Origin: Terrisporobacter vanillatitrophus
GTDB lineage: Bacteria > Bacillota > Clostridia > Peptostreptococcales > Peptostreptococcaceae
Reading direction: 5' to 3'
DNA: 64,000 nucleotides
Assembly: GCF_051148895.1 (NCBI RefSeq)
Contig: NZ_CP154625.1
Coordinates: forward strand, 2,418,001 to 2,482,000
The notes beneath the pieces were generated by a model. It was not told where the DNA came from. It made no database searches and saw only the letters and a list, made by a program, of their open reading frames with translations. Each line of letters opens with the position of its first letter. Positions within the stretch are counted from its first letter, which is position 1. Position numbers and translations under genes: made by a program. Below are positions 17,455 to 25,756 of the stretch, one piece after another.

Positions 17455-18973
17455 GAGAATGTCTATAGATTTGTGTAAATAGACTTATTTATTAATTGAT
17501 ATTACTGGAAATTACTTATTCCAGTAATATTTTTTTATTTGATTGGAATACTAATAATGGTATTTTATACATTTTTATTATGTGTCTAATTTAGGACAAT
17601 ATACACTAAATTTACCATTTTCAAAAAAATTTTAGATTGTATATTTTTTAGGAATTCTATCTTCAAATCTAATTGTTAGCTGCGCTAAAGTGGTAGCCCA
17701 ATTTTGATTTGGAGATGTCCATTTTTCTATGATTTTCATAGTAGAAAGATACAGAGATTTTCTTAGTGACTCATCTGTAGGAAATACAGTTCTAACCTTT
17801 GTATATTTTCTTAGCTGTCTATTAAAACCTTCTAGTGAGTTTGTAGTATATATGATTCTTCTAATATCTTCAGAAAAATCGAAAAACGTTGCTAAATTAG
17901 GCCAATTATTATACCAAGAATCTATTACAACTGAATACTTGTTATACCATTTATCTTTTAAAATATCTAAATTTGCAAGCGCAGTTTCTTCATTGAATGC
18001 TCTATACACATTCTTTAAATCTTTCATAAATTCCTTTTGATCTTTTGATGCTATATATTTTAATGAATTTCTAATTTGATGTACTATGCAAGTTTGTATA
18101 TTCACATCTGGATATACAGTTTTTATTGCTTCTGGAAGGCCTTTTAAACCATCCATGCAAGCTATTAATATATCATTTAAACCTCTATTTTTTAAATCAT
18201 TACATACTGATAGCCAGAACTTTGCCCCTTCAGATTCACCTATCCAAATACCTAATATATCTTTTTTTCCTTTCATATCTAAGGCCATACAAATGTATGC
18301 AGCTTTAGATACTATTTTATTATCATCTCTTACTTTAAAATGCATAGCATCCATATATACTATAGGATAAATTTCATCAAGTGTTCTACTTTGCCATTCG
18401 GCGGCAGCCTCAACAACCTTATCTGTTATCTTAGAAATCATTGAAGGTGATACATCTATACCATATAGCTCTTCCATTTCAGATTGAATATCTCTCACAC
18501 TCATTCCACAAGCATAAAGACCTATTATCTTTTTATCTAATTCATTACATACTGTTTCATATTTCTTAACAACCTTCGGTTCAAATTCTGATTTTCTATC
18601 TCTTGGAACATCTAATCCAATATCACCAAAACTACTACTTATTGTCTTTGAACTATATCCATTTCGATAATTTGTATCATTATTATCAGATCTTTCATAT
18701 TTCTCTCTACCTAGATGTTCTTCCATTTCAGCCTCTAAAAGTTGTTGCATTACATCCTTGAATAGTTTTTGCATCAATCCATTTTTTCCAACGATGTCTT
18801 CCATTGTCTTACATTTTTTCACCTCTGCTTGATAATCAATATCTGGAATAATTATATCTTTCATTTTACAAACCTCCATAAATTTTAATATGAATATTAT
18901 TCCAAACTTACCAATTTTAAATACTAAAAAAGTGTAGGTAAGTTTGTTTTTACACAAACCTATCTACACTCCC
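17455..18973 (-). mobile_element. IS256-family insertion sequence, copy 1
   Basis: 1519-bp element with imperfect terminal inverted repeats: GAGAATGTCTATAGATTTGT at the left, and the complement of GGGAGTGTAGATAGGTTTGT at the right. Perfect 8-base target duplications TAACCTAA flank it (17447-17454 and 18974-18981). It carries one transposase gene and is the same length and apparently the same sequence as the copy at 41633-43151, implying recent movement. Confidence 0.95.
17632..18864 (-). CDS. IS256-family (mutator type) transposase, copy 1
   Basis: 410-residue DDE transposase of the IS256/MULE group. The catalytic triad is recognisable: D in VYMDAMHFKV, D in ACMDGLKGLPEAI with the family C/H segment QTCIVHQIRNSLKY, and E in TTNSLEGFNRQLRK. 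The frame is open to 18957, but the ATG at 18864 after GGAGG is the likely start; the upstream residues would come from the terminal region. Intact, identical in translation to the second copy, so probably functional. Confidence 0.95.
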   Translation of the reverse strand: MKDIIIPDIDYQAEVKKCKTMEDIVGKNGLMQKLFKDVMQQLLEAEMEEHLGREKYERSDNNDTNYRNGYSSKTISSSFGDIGLDVPRDRKSEFEPKVVKKYETVCNELDKKIIGLYACGMSVRDIQSEMEELYGIDVSPSMISKITDKVVEAAAEWQSRTLDEIYPIVYMDAMHFKVRDDNKIVSKAAYICMALDMKGKKDILGIWIGESEGAKFWLSVCNDLKNRGLNDILIACMDGLKGLPEAIKTVYPDVNIQTCIVHQIRNSLKYIASKDQKEFMKDLKNVYRAFNEETALANLDILKDKWYNKYSVVIDSWYNNWPNLATFFDFSEDIRRIIYTTNSLEGFNRQLRKYTKVRTVFPTDESLRKSLYLSTMKIIEKWTSPNQNWATTLAQLTIRFEDRIPKKYTI

Positions 18974-19004
18974 TAACCTAAGGCTATTTTTAATTTACAC
19001 AAGT

Positions 19005-19661
19005 TTATAAGATTCCTTTATCCTTATAACTTTGTAAACATTTTATTATATAACTTAAAGTACAGAAATCTTTATCAACTTTTTCACTTAAAATTCCTAA
19101 ACCTTCTATAAGTCTTTTTTCTCTAAATCTTTCTAAAAGTATCATTATACTTATAGCATTAATATCTCCATCTTTTGTATCTAGTGTTCTTGATTTCTTT
19201 ACATAATTATTTTCCATAGCTTTTTCTATGGCATTTTTTAGGTTATCACTTATTTCTATTTCTGGCATTTCATTATATATTCTTACTTCATCTTCTTTAT
19301 AGTTAAGATTTGAAGCTTTACTTAAGTCTGTGTTTACAAATATAACATTTTTAAAAGTTGCTCCAGTAAAATCAACACTTTCTAGTTTAGCACCTTCAAA
19401 TAAAGTGTCTTCAAACTTAGCTTTTGTAAATCTACTGCCTTTTAAATTACTTCCTACAAACTCAGCAGACTTAAATGTACATCCGTAAAAGTTACAAGAC
19501 TTAAAATGAGCCCCTCTTAAACTTGTAAAATTAAAGTTTGATTTTGAAAAATCACAATTGTAACAATTACTTCTTTTTAAATCTTGATACATGAAGTTTT
19601 TATTCATCTTTGATGTCTTATTATACTTAAGTGTGGTGTCCATTTTTTTATTGTTAGTCAT
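19005..19661 (-). CDS. Pentapeptide-repeat protein
   Basis: 218 residues. About residues 25-110 form pentapeptide repeats with the usual A(D/N)LxX pattern (SNFNFTSLRGAHFKSCNFYG, FVGSNLKGSRFTKAKFEDTL), predicted to fold as a right-handed quadrilateral beta helix. The remaining C-terminal half is helical and soluble, without signal or membrane segments. The frame opens at 19673, but the ATG at 19661 follows GGAGG and is preferred. Function unknown; some family members bind gyrase, most have no assigned role. IS256 copy 1 sits just downstream. Confidence 0.85.
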   Translation of the reverse strand: MTNNKKMDTTLKYNKTSKMNKNFMYQDLKRSNCYNCDFSKSNFNFTSLRGAHFKSCNFYGCTFKSAEFVGSNLKGSRFTKAKFEDTLFEGAKLESVDFTGATFKNVIFVNTDLSKASNLNYKEDEVRIYNEMPEIEISDNLKNAIEKAMENNYVKKSRTLDTKDGDINAISIMILLERFREKRLIEGLGILSEKVDKDFCTLSYIIKCLQSYKDKGIL

Positions 19662-19676
19662 TATTTCCTCCATAAA

Positions 19677-19708
19677 AAAACTCTTATACCAAAAGATATA
19701 AGAGTTTT
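19677..19708 (-). terminator. Terminator after the initiator tRNA gene
   Basis: AAAACTCTTATA and TATAAGAGTTTT arms with an eight-base loop and a T-run on the minus strand, 13 bases past the tRNA CCA end. Confidence 0.8.
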
Positions 19709-19720
19709 ATATTTATATAT

Positions 19721-19796
<76 letters not shown>

Positions 19797-19995
19797 TCAT
19801 TATTTCCTTCTCTATTATTAGGATAACATAATAAATGTAATATAACAACTCTATTTATTATATATGAAACTTTTTACTTATTTAAAAATGAATACCTACC
19901 TTAATAAGTATGATCATAAGGTCCATATTTTATAATAATTATTTTCTATAAAAATTCTTACTAAGAAAATTCTTTAAAATTTTTTTAAAAAAAGC

Positions 19996-20024
19996 TTGCA
20001 ACATTTGTCGAACTTTGCTATTAT
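19996..20024 (+). promoter_or_regulatory. Promoter of the candidate small RNA
   Basis: TTGCAA (19996-20001), 17-base spacer, TATTAT (20019-20024). It predicts a start near 20031, exactly at the foot of the first hairpin of the RNA. Confidence 0.65.
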
Positions 20025-20030
20025 AAATAA

Positions 20031-20144
20031 GCAGTTATTTCCCCAATAACTGATTACTCCCCAAATAAAATATATTCCCTAAAAACCCCTTTTTAAAATA
20101 TATTTTAGAATCCTTACTTGATCGGTTAAAGTAAGGATTTTTTT
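20031..20144 (+). ncRNA. Candidate C-rich trans-acting small RNA
   Basis: About 113 bases with its own promoter and terminator and no open frame. Hairpin 1 (20032-20052) is CAGTTATT/AATAACTG with loop UCCCC. A second UCCCC lies unpaired at 20058-20062. Hairpin 2 (20066-20107) has an 11-pair stem TAAAATATATT/AATATATTTTA, inside which CCC is bulged and an inner TAAAAA/TTTTTA stem displays loop CCCC. The terminator stem AATCCTTAC/GTAAGGATT plus T-run ends at 20144. UCCC motifs in loops pair with Shine-Dalgarno sequences in RsaE-like RNAs of other Firmicutes, so translational repression is the likely role. Identity with any named family is not claimed. Confidence 0.7.
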
Positions 20145-20160
20145 ATTTCCAATTTTTCAT

Positions 20161-20191
20161 AAAAAAAGACATCTATATACAGATGTCTTTT
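20161..20191. terminator. Terminator of gap
   Basis: AAAAGACATCT and AGATGTCTTTT arms with A and T runs on both sides; serves gap on the minus strand. Confidence 0.8.
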
Positions 20192-20207
20192 ATAACTTAT
20201 TTAATTT

Positions 20208-21242
20208 TTAAATATTAGCCTCTAAAGCTTTCATTTTATTAGCAACAAAATTAACTAAGTCCACTGTTCTTGAAGAGTATCCCCACTCATTATCATACCA
20301 CGAAACAACTTTAAACATTCTACTTCCCATTGCCATAGTTGATAATCCATCTACTATTGATGAACGTGCATCTCCTCTATAATCTATTGAAACTAATGGC
20401 TCTTCACTATATCCTAGAATTCCCTTCATTTCATTTTCTGATGCTTTTTTAAATGCTGCATTTATTTCTTCAACAGTAGCATCTTTCTTTAATACACAAA
20501 CTAAGTCTACAAGTGAAACAGTTGGTGTTGGAACTCTTACAGCAAATCCATTTAATTTTCCTTCTAATTGTGGTAAAACTTTAGCAACTGCTTTTGCAGC
20601 CCCCGTTGTCGTAGGTATCATTGATTCTCCAGCAGCTCGTGCTCTTCTTAAATCCTTATGTGTTTTGTCTAAAATTCTTTGGTCATTTGTGTAGGCATGT
20701 ATAGTAGTCATTAGTCCTTCTTCTATTCCAAATTCTTGGTCTAACACTTTTGCAAATGGTGCTAAACAGTTAGTTGTACAAGAGGCATTTGATATTATAT
20801 TATGAATATTTTCATCATATTCATTTTCATTTACACCCATAACAATAGTCTTGTCTTCATTTTTTCCAGGTGCAGTTATTATAACTTTTTTTGCTCCAGC
20901 TTCAATATGTTTCATGCAATCTTCTTTTTTTACAAACTTACCTGTAGATTCTATTACTAAGTCTACTCCTAATTCATTCCATGGAATTTGACTTGGGTCA
21001 CCATATCTAAGTATTTTTATCTCATTGTTGTTTATAAGCATTGTTTCTTCATCTTTAACTTCTACTTCACCTTTAAATATTCCATAACAAGAATCATATT
21101 TAAATAAATGTGCTAAAGTGTCTGCTTCTGCTCTTGCATTTATAGCCACTATTTCAAAGCTATCTTTTGGCATTTCTTCTACTATTCTAAGCACATTTCT
21201 ACCTATTCTACCAAAACCGTTAATTCCTACTCTTATTTTCAA
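20208..21242 (-). CDS. gap: Type I glyceraldehyde-3-phosphate dehydrogenase, GapB-like cofactor loop
   Basis: 344-residue phosphorylating GAPDH of central carbon metabolism. The catalytic Cys is C155 in SNASCTTNCLAP, the fold starts VGINGFGRIGRNV, and the C-terminal WYDNEWGYSSR signature is present. At the cofactor loop the usual INDL (Asp binds the NAD ribose) reads INARAEADTLAHL, with Ala36-Arg37 in place of Asp-Leu. Bacillus GapB, the NADP-preferring gluconeogenic isoenzyme, also lacks this Asp, so an NADP preference is plausible. The start is TTG at 21242, about seven bases after GGGAGG; a GTG at 21257 lacks a site. It stands alone, without pgk, tpi or cggR. Confidence 0.93.
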   Translation of the reverse strand: MKIRVGINGFGRIGRNVLRIVEEMPKDSFEIVAINARAEADTLAHLFKYDSCYGIFKGEVEVKDEETMLINNNEIKILRYGDPSQIPWNELGVDLVIESTGKFVKKEDCMKHIEAGAKKVIITAPGKNEDKTIVMGVNENEYDENIHNIISNASCTTNCLAPFAKVLDQEFGIEEGLMTTIHAYTNDQRILDKTHKDLRRARAAGESMIPTTTGAAKAVAKVLPQLEGKLNGFAVRVPTPTVSLVDLVCVLKKDATVEEINAAFKKASENEMKGILGYSEEPLVSIDYRGDARSSIVDGLSTMAMGSRMFKVVSWYDNEWGYSSRTVDLVNFVANKMKALEANI

Positions 21243-21578
21243 GTTTATTCCTCCCACATATCATTTATAATTATTTAGGGTACTCTATATATTTATTTTC
21301 ATCTCTTTTTTCTTTAGCTTTCTAAAGAAATATAAAATCAACATTAATATAATGTATATTAAATATGTTATTTTTCGATAAATAGTTTATTTAGTGTGTT
21401 ATATTTGCAACATATAGTGTACACTACATATTTATAGTACACCATTTTATATACAATTTCAATATTTTTTTAATTATTTGTATACAATAAATATTGCAAA
21501 ACGTCATCATTTATAAATATTCATAGTTTTTTATATTAATTCATATACTCTTTTAAGATAGTAATAGGAGTGATGAAA
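21243..21578. promoter_or_regulatory. Divergent promoter region of gap with palindromic operator
   Basis: Holds the perfect 12-base palindrome TAGTGTACACTA at 21415-21426, with a related AGTACACC half-site at about 21437, between gap and the divergent DUF6143-like gene. TTGCAA next to the palindrome could be a minus-strand -35. No further gene seen. Confidence 0.45.
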
Positions 21579-22187
21579 ATGAAAATAAGTCAAAATCAAT
21601 ATATAAATAAATCTAAGTCACCGAAAAATATTAATAACTCAGAAATACCATCGACAATTAACTATTCTTGCGATATTTCAAATGGATATATTCAAACTAA
21701 AAACTTATCATTATTTAATGGAGTTAGTGAAGAAATGGATTGTGGTGGAAATAGCACCTTTGATTGTGCTTATTTTTTATTATCTAATCCTAAAAGATCA
21801 AATGTAAATATTTATGTTAAAAGTTCTATAATTTCCAATTTATCCTCAAGCCCTGTTATATCTAAAATATATTACTGCGTGGAAGATGTCATTGGAAATC
21901 TAGAAAGTTCAATTAATACAACTATAATGAATTCAAATTCCTGCGGAAGCATGCCTACCGCCAAGATATTTTTCGGTAATGATATTGAAAAAATTTATGG
22001 TATTTATGGTCAAAACTTAATTATACCTCCTTATAATATGCATATTTCCAATGAAAATGGTGGCGTGGTTATTTCTCCTGGGTTTAGTTATCTATTTGAA
22101 ATTAGACCTGTTAAAGAAGAAATAACTTCAAACTTTGTCATGTCATTTTCATGGTGGGAAGAGCCCTTATCCTCTTTGTTGGACTAG
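21579..22187 (+). CDS. Hypothetical protein resembling the DUF6143 family
   Basis: 202 residues with no membrane segments. From memory, the pattern of a central beta-rich region (STFDCAYFLLSNPKRSNVNIYVKSSIISNLS), a late IIPPYNMHISNENGGVVISPGFSYLFEI and the ending MSFSWWEEPL resembles DUF6143-type proteins of spore-forming Firmicutes. I cannot check this. N-terminal 50 residues are polar and low-complexity. The ATG at 21579 lies eight bases after AGGAG; GTG/ATG codons at 21570-21575 are less well placed. It ends at a strong bidirectional terminator and has no operon partner. Function unknown. Confidence 0.65.
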   Translation: MKISQNQYINKSKSPKNINNSEIPSTINYSCDISNGYIQTKNLSLFNGVSEEMDCGGNSTFDCAYFLLSNPKRSNVNIYVKSSIISNLSSSPVISKIYYCVEDVIGNLESSINTTIMNSNSCGSMPTAKIFFGNDIEKIYGIYGQNLIIPPYNMHISNENGGVVISPGFSYLFEIRPVKEEITSNFVMSFSWWEEPLSSLLD

Positions 22188-22220
22188 ACAATTTTATAAT
22201 TATATTATCAGTCGAATAAA

Positions 22221-22265
22221 AAAAATCCTTTCTCTACAATGATATCATTGTAACGAAAGGATTTT
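22221..22265. terminator. Near-perfect bidirectional terminator
   Basis: AAATCCTTTC and GAAAGGATTT outer arms enclosing TACAATGATATCATTGTA, flanked by A7 and T5 runs, between convergent genes. Confidence 0.9.
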
Positions 22266-22268
22266 TAA

Positions 22269-22658
22269 TTATAAGCTATATTTTACTTCAGAAAAATCAA
22301 ATAATTTGTCTATATTTTCATTTAAAATATATTTTATATACTCATCTTTTGAATCAGCGTTATTTTTCCCTTTATAAATAATCCTTAAACTATCATTATT
22401 ATTAACGTTAAAAATATTAAAAGCTAATTCTTCACTTTCTTTATAAAACAAGTTCTTTTTATCATAATCGCATCCAAAAACATACTTTATTCCATCCAAT
22501 GGACAAGTATCATTTTCAGTTATACATATAATTTCATCTTTCTTTGGCTTTATATTCATTTTGCTTATTATTGCTTCACAAGCTTTTACCCCAATAGCTA
22601 ATCCTGGACATTCATGACCATGAAACCTAACAGCTTCTTCCCATAATAAACTTTTCAT
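22269..22658 (-). CDS. FmdE-family protein
   Basis: 129 residues matching the N-terminal FmdE domain, named after a formylmethanofuran dehydrogenase subunit. It has FHGHECPGLAIGVKACEA near the start, then DTCPLDGIKYVFGCDYDKKNLFYKE; the His and Cys residues form the presumed metal or cofactor site. The C-terminal zinc ribbon of longer members is absent. FmdE proteins in anaerobes are usually linked to molybdenum or tungsten enzymes, but no such enzyme is nearby. It follows hisD by 21 bases on the same strand, so the two are likely one operon. ATG follows AGGAGG. Confidence 0.85.
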   Translation of the reverse strand: MKSLLWEEAVRFHGHECPGLAIGVKACEAIISKMNIKPKKDEIICITENDTCPLDGIKYVFGCDYDKKNLFYKESEELAFNIFNVNNNDSLRIIYKGKNNADSKDEYIKYILNENIDKLFDFSEVKYSL

Positions 22659-22679
22659 ACTTCCTCCTAGATTTATATA

Positions 22680-23942
22680 TTATTTAATTCTTACTTTAGC
22701 CGCATTTGCATGAGCATATAATCCTTCTTCAACAGCTAAATCATACGCTACTGGTGCTAACAAATCTATTGCTTTTTGACTTAACCTTTGAGTCGTACAT
22801 GTCTTTATAAATGTTCCAACCCACACTCCACCTGTATATCTAGATGCTCTAAGAGTTGGTAGCGTATGATTTGTTCCTGAAACATAATCACCAAAAACTT
22901 CCGCTGATAAGCCTCCTACAAATAAAGATCCATAATTTATTAATTTATCAATTATTTCGTCTTCATTTCTTAAGCTTATTTCTAAATGTTCTGGTGCATA
23001 TTTATTACTTAGCTTAACTGCTTCATCTAAAGTATCTACGTATATTATTTCTCCATTGTTTGTCCAAGATGATGCTGCTATATCTCTTGTAGGAAGATCT
23101 TTCAAAATTTCATCTACTTTTTTACAAACTTTTTCTCCTAATTTTTTATCTGTAGTAATTAAAATACCCCTAGCACTATAATCATGTTCACATTGTGCTA
23201 AAACATCTGCTGCAATATAATCAGCATTTGCAGTTTCATCTGCTATAATTAAAACTTCGCTAGGTCCTGCCACAAAATCTATTCCCACATTTCCATAGCA
23301 TTGTCTTTTAGCTTCTGTTACATATTTGTTTCCTGGTCCCACAATGATATCTACTGGCTTAATGATTTCTGTTCCATATGTAAAGGCTCCTATTGCTTGA
23401 ACTCCTCCCACAGCATATATTTCATCTGCTCCTGCTATATCCATGGCAACCAAAGTTTTTGGATTGATATATTTACTATTTCTCATAGTTGGTGAACAAG
23501 CACAAACCCTTTTAACTCCTGCAATTTTAGCTGGAATAATTAACATTAATGCCGTAGAAAAAAGAGGATATCCTCCTCCTGGCACATAAGCTAAGGCTGA
23601 TTCTATAGGTATATGTTTTTGACCAAGTATTACTCCAGGATAAATTTCTCTTTCAAAGTTATTTTCAAAACTTTCTTTTTGCGCTTTTGCAAATTCTTCA
23701 ATATTTTTTGCTGCGATTTTAATATCTTCAATAAATTTAATATCTACTTGTTTATATGCCTTTACTATTTCATCTCTAGTCACTCTATAATTTAATCTTG
23801 GATTTTTATCGAATTGAAAATTATATTTTCTTACTCCAATATCTTTATTAAGCTTTATATCATTTAATATTTCTCTCACTTGTATTTTTACTGCTTTTTC
23901 AGTTTCAACATTTTTAAATTGAGATTTTTTTAAGACTTCCAT
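22680..23942 (-). CDS. hisD: Histidinol dehydrogenase (stand-alone)
   Basis: 420-residue NAD-dependent enzyme catalysing the last two oxidations of histidine synthesis, histidinol to histidine. All catalytic and zinc residues appear present: Gln and His in AQCEHD, Glu-His in YAPEHLEI, Asp and His in FGDYVSGTNHTLPT, and His in GLYAHANAAKVR. No other his gene is nearby; it is paired with an FmdE-like gene instead. Stand-alone HisD homologues can have other substrates (the sulfonate enzyme HpsN is one), so histidinol is likely but not proven. ATG 23942 after GGGAGGAGT is chosen over an upstream in-frame ATG that overlaps this site. Confidence 0.88.
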   Translation of the reverse strand: MEVLKKSQFKNVETEKAVKIQVREILNDIKLNKDIGVRKYNFQFDKNPRLNYRVTRDEIVKAYKQVDIKFIEDIKIAAKNIEEFAKAQKESFENNFEREIYPGVILGQKHIPIESALAYVPGGGYPLFSTALMLIIPAKIAGVKRVCACSPTMRNSKYINPKTLVAMDIAGADEIYAVGGVQAIGAFTYGTEIIKPVDIIVGPGNKYVTEAKRQCYGNVGIDFVAGPSEVLIIADETANADYIAADVLAQCEHDYSARGILITTDKKLGEKVCKKVDEILKDLPTRDIAASSWTNNGEIIYVDTLDEAVKLSNKYAPEHLEISLRNEDEIIDKLINYGSLFVGGLSAEVFGDYVSGTNHTLPTLRASRYTGGVWVGTFIKTCTTQRLSQKAIDLLAPVAYDLAVEEGLYAHANAAKVRIK

Positions 23943-24084
23943 ATTTACTCCTCCCATGATAACTGTACAATAAATCAAATATTCCCCTATTTTATTCTAT
24001 ATAAAAATAATCCTATCTATTTACACACTAGATGTCAACAATAATGTAGCAATATAATTTATTATTTTATAAATAATCAAATAC

Positions 24085-24139
24085 AAATAAAACACCTTCA
24101 CACTTATTCAATATTAATAAGTTCAAGGGTGCTTTATTT
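24085..24139 (-). terminator. Terminator of the leu operon
   Basis: Hairpin AAATAAAACACCTT/AAGGGTGCTTTATTT with inner ACTTAT/ATAAGT pairing, directly after leuB. Confidence 0.8.
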
Positions 24140-24147
24140 TAAATTAT

Positions 24148-25218
24148 TTATATTCTATTAGTTATTAAATCTCCCATTTCTTTCGTTCCTATAACATTTC
24201 CTTTTCCATTATATATATCTCTAGTTCTATATCCCTCATTAAGTACTTTTGTAACAGCATCTTCTATTTCTTTTGCTTCTTTTTCTAAAGAAAATGAGTA
24301 TCTAAGCATCATAGCTACTGATAATATTGTAGCTATTGGATTTGCCATATTTTTATGCGCAATATCTGGAGCACTTCCATGTATTGGTTCGTACATACCA
24401 AATTTATCATCTCTAAGTGATGCTGAAGGTAACATTCCTATAGATCCCGTTATAATCGAAGCTTCATCTGAAATAATATCTCCAAATATGTTGTTTGTAA
24501 CTATTGTGTCAAATTGACTAGGGTCTTTTATTAACTGCATTGCCGCATTATCTACATACATAAAGTTAAGTTCTACATCTTCGTATTCTTTACTTAACTC
24601 ATTAATTATTTTTCTCCAAAGTTTAGAACTATCAAGAACATTAGCTTTATCTACACAAGTTAATTTTTTATTTCTAATTCTTGCAGTTTCAAAAGCTTTT
24701 TTTCCTATTCTTCTTATTTCATTTTCATCATATTTTTCAACATCATAAGCCACTTCTATATTATCTATTACTTCTGTTTTTCTCTCTCCAAAGTAAATAC
24801 CACCAGTAAGTTCCCTAACTACAATAAAATCTACTCCCTTATCTACTATATCACTTCTTAGAGGTGATGATTCTTTTATGCTTTCGTGCATAGTTGCTGG
24901 TCTTAAGTTTACAAATAAGTTAAGTCCTGATCTTAGAGCTAAAAGTCCTTTTTCTGGTCTTATAGAAGGATCAATATTATCCCAAGCAGGTCCTCCCACA
25001 GCTCCAAGCAATACTGCATCGCTTTTTTTGCATTGGTCTAAAGTTTCTTTTGGTAGTGGATTACCCACTTTATCTATGGCAGCTCCTCCACCTAAAACTT
25101 CAGTAATTTTGAAATTATGATTGTATTTTTCACCTATTTTATTTAAAACTTTTATTCCTTCATCTACAATTTCTGGCCCTACACCATCGCCTTTTATTAC
25201 TGCTATTTTATAGTCCAT
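24148..25218 (-). CDS. leuB: 3-isopropylmalate dehydrogenase
   Basis: 356-residue NAD-dependent decarboxylating dehydrogenase, third step of leucine synthesis. Signatures include GDGVGPEIVDEGIKVL at the N-terminus, RPEKGLLALRSGLNLFVNLRP, the VRELTGGIYFG substrate loop, NIFGDIISDEASIITGSIGMLPS, and EPIHGSAPDIAHKNMANPIA. The frame is open to 25233, but ATG 25218 follows GGGGGAAAAC and gives MDYKIAVIKGDG as expected. Last gene of leuA-leuC-leuD-leuB, controlled by the upstream leucine T-box. Confidence 0.97.
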   Translation of the reverse strand: MDYKIAVIKGDGVGPEIVDEGIKVLNKIGEKYNHNFKITEVLGGGAAIDKVGNPLPKETLDQCKKSDAVLLGAVGGPAWDNIDPSIRPEKGLLALRSGLNLFVNLRPATMHESIKESSPLRSDIVDKGVDFIVVRELTGGIYFGERKTEVIDNIEVAYDVEKYDENEIRRIGKKAFETARIRNKKLTCVDKANVLDSSKLWRKIINELSKEYEDVELNFMYVDNAAMQLIKDPSQFDTIVTNNIFGDIISDEASIITGSIGMLPSASLRDDKFGMYEPIHGSAPDIAHKNMANPIATILSVAMMLRYSFSLEKEAKEIEDAVTKVLNEGYRTRDIYNGKGNVIGTKEMGDLITNRI

Positions 25219-25264
25219 TATGTTTTCCCCCATTTTTCTATCTACTTAATCTATACTTTTTTAT

Positions 25265-25756
25265 TTACATTTTATTTTTTTCAACGGACTTAATTAATCC
25301 ACCATTTGAAATTATATTTTGCATAAACTCTGGAAAAGGTTCAGCTTTATACTCTTCATTTTTGCTTATATTTTTTATAATTCCACTTCTAAAATCTATT
25401 TCTAATTTATCTCCTTCTTCAATTTTATTTGCCGCTTCTTCGCACTCTAAAATTGGAAGTCCTATATTTATGGCATTTCTATAAAAAATTCTTGCAAATG
25501 TAGAAGCTATAACACAAGATACACCACTTTCTCTTATTGCAATTGGAGCGTGTTCTCTTGAAGAACCACATCCGAAGTTCTTATTGGCAACAATTATATC
25601 TCCTTCATTTACTTTTTTAGCAAAATCTTTATCTATATCTTCCATACAATGTGATGCTAACTCCTTCATATCAGGTGTATTTAAATATCTTGCTGGTATT
25701 ATTACATCTGTATCTATATTATCTCCATACTTAAAAACTTTTCCACTTGCTAGCAT
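25265..25756 (-). CDS. leuD: 3-isopropylmalate dehydratase small subunit
   Basis: 163-residue swivel subunit that completes the isopropylmalate isomerase with LeuC. Motifs GDNIDTDVIIPARYLNT and NFGCGSSREHAPIAI (substrate-binding Ser-Arg) are intact. The length is that of the short archaeal/clostridial LeuD rather than the 200-residue enterobacterial form, matching the type of LeuC present. ATG follows GGAGGAAGTA, inside the end of leuC, overlapping it by seven bases. Confidence 0.96.
   Translation of the reverse strand: MLASGKVFKYGDNIDTDVIIPARYLNTPDMKELASHCMEDIDKDFAKKVNEGDIIVANKNFGCGSSREHAPIAIRESGVSCVIASTFARIFYRNAINIGLPILECEEAANKIEEGDKLEIDFRSGIIKNISKNEEYKAEPFPEFMQNIISNGGLIKSVEKNKM

Noticed and set aside
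17729..18370. Plus-strand open frames inside IS256 copy 1, repeated in copy 2
   Set aside because: Exact shadows of the transposase; no start signals.
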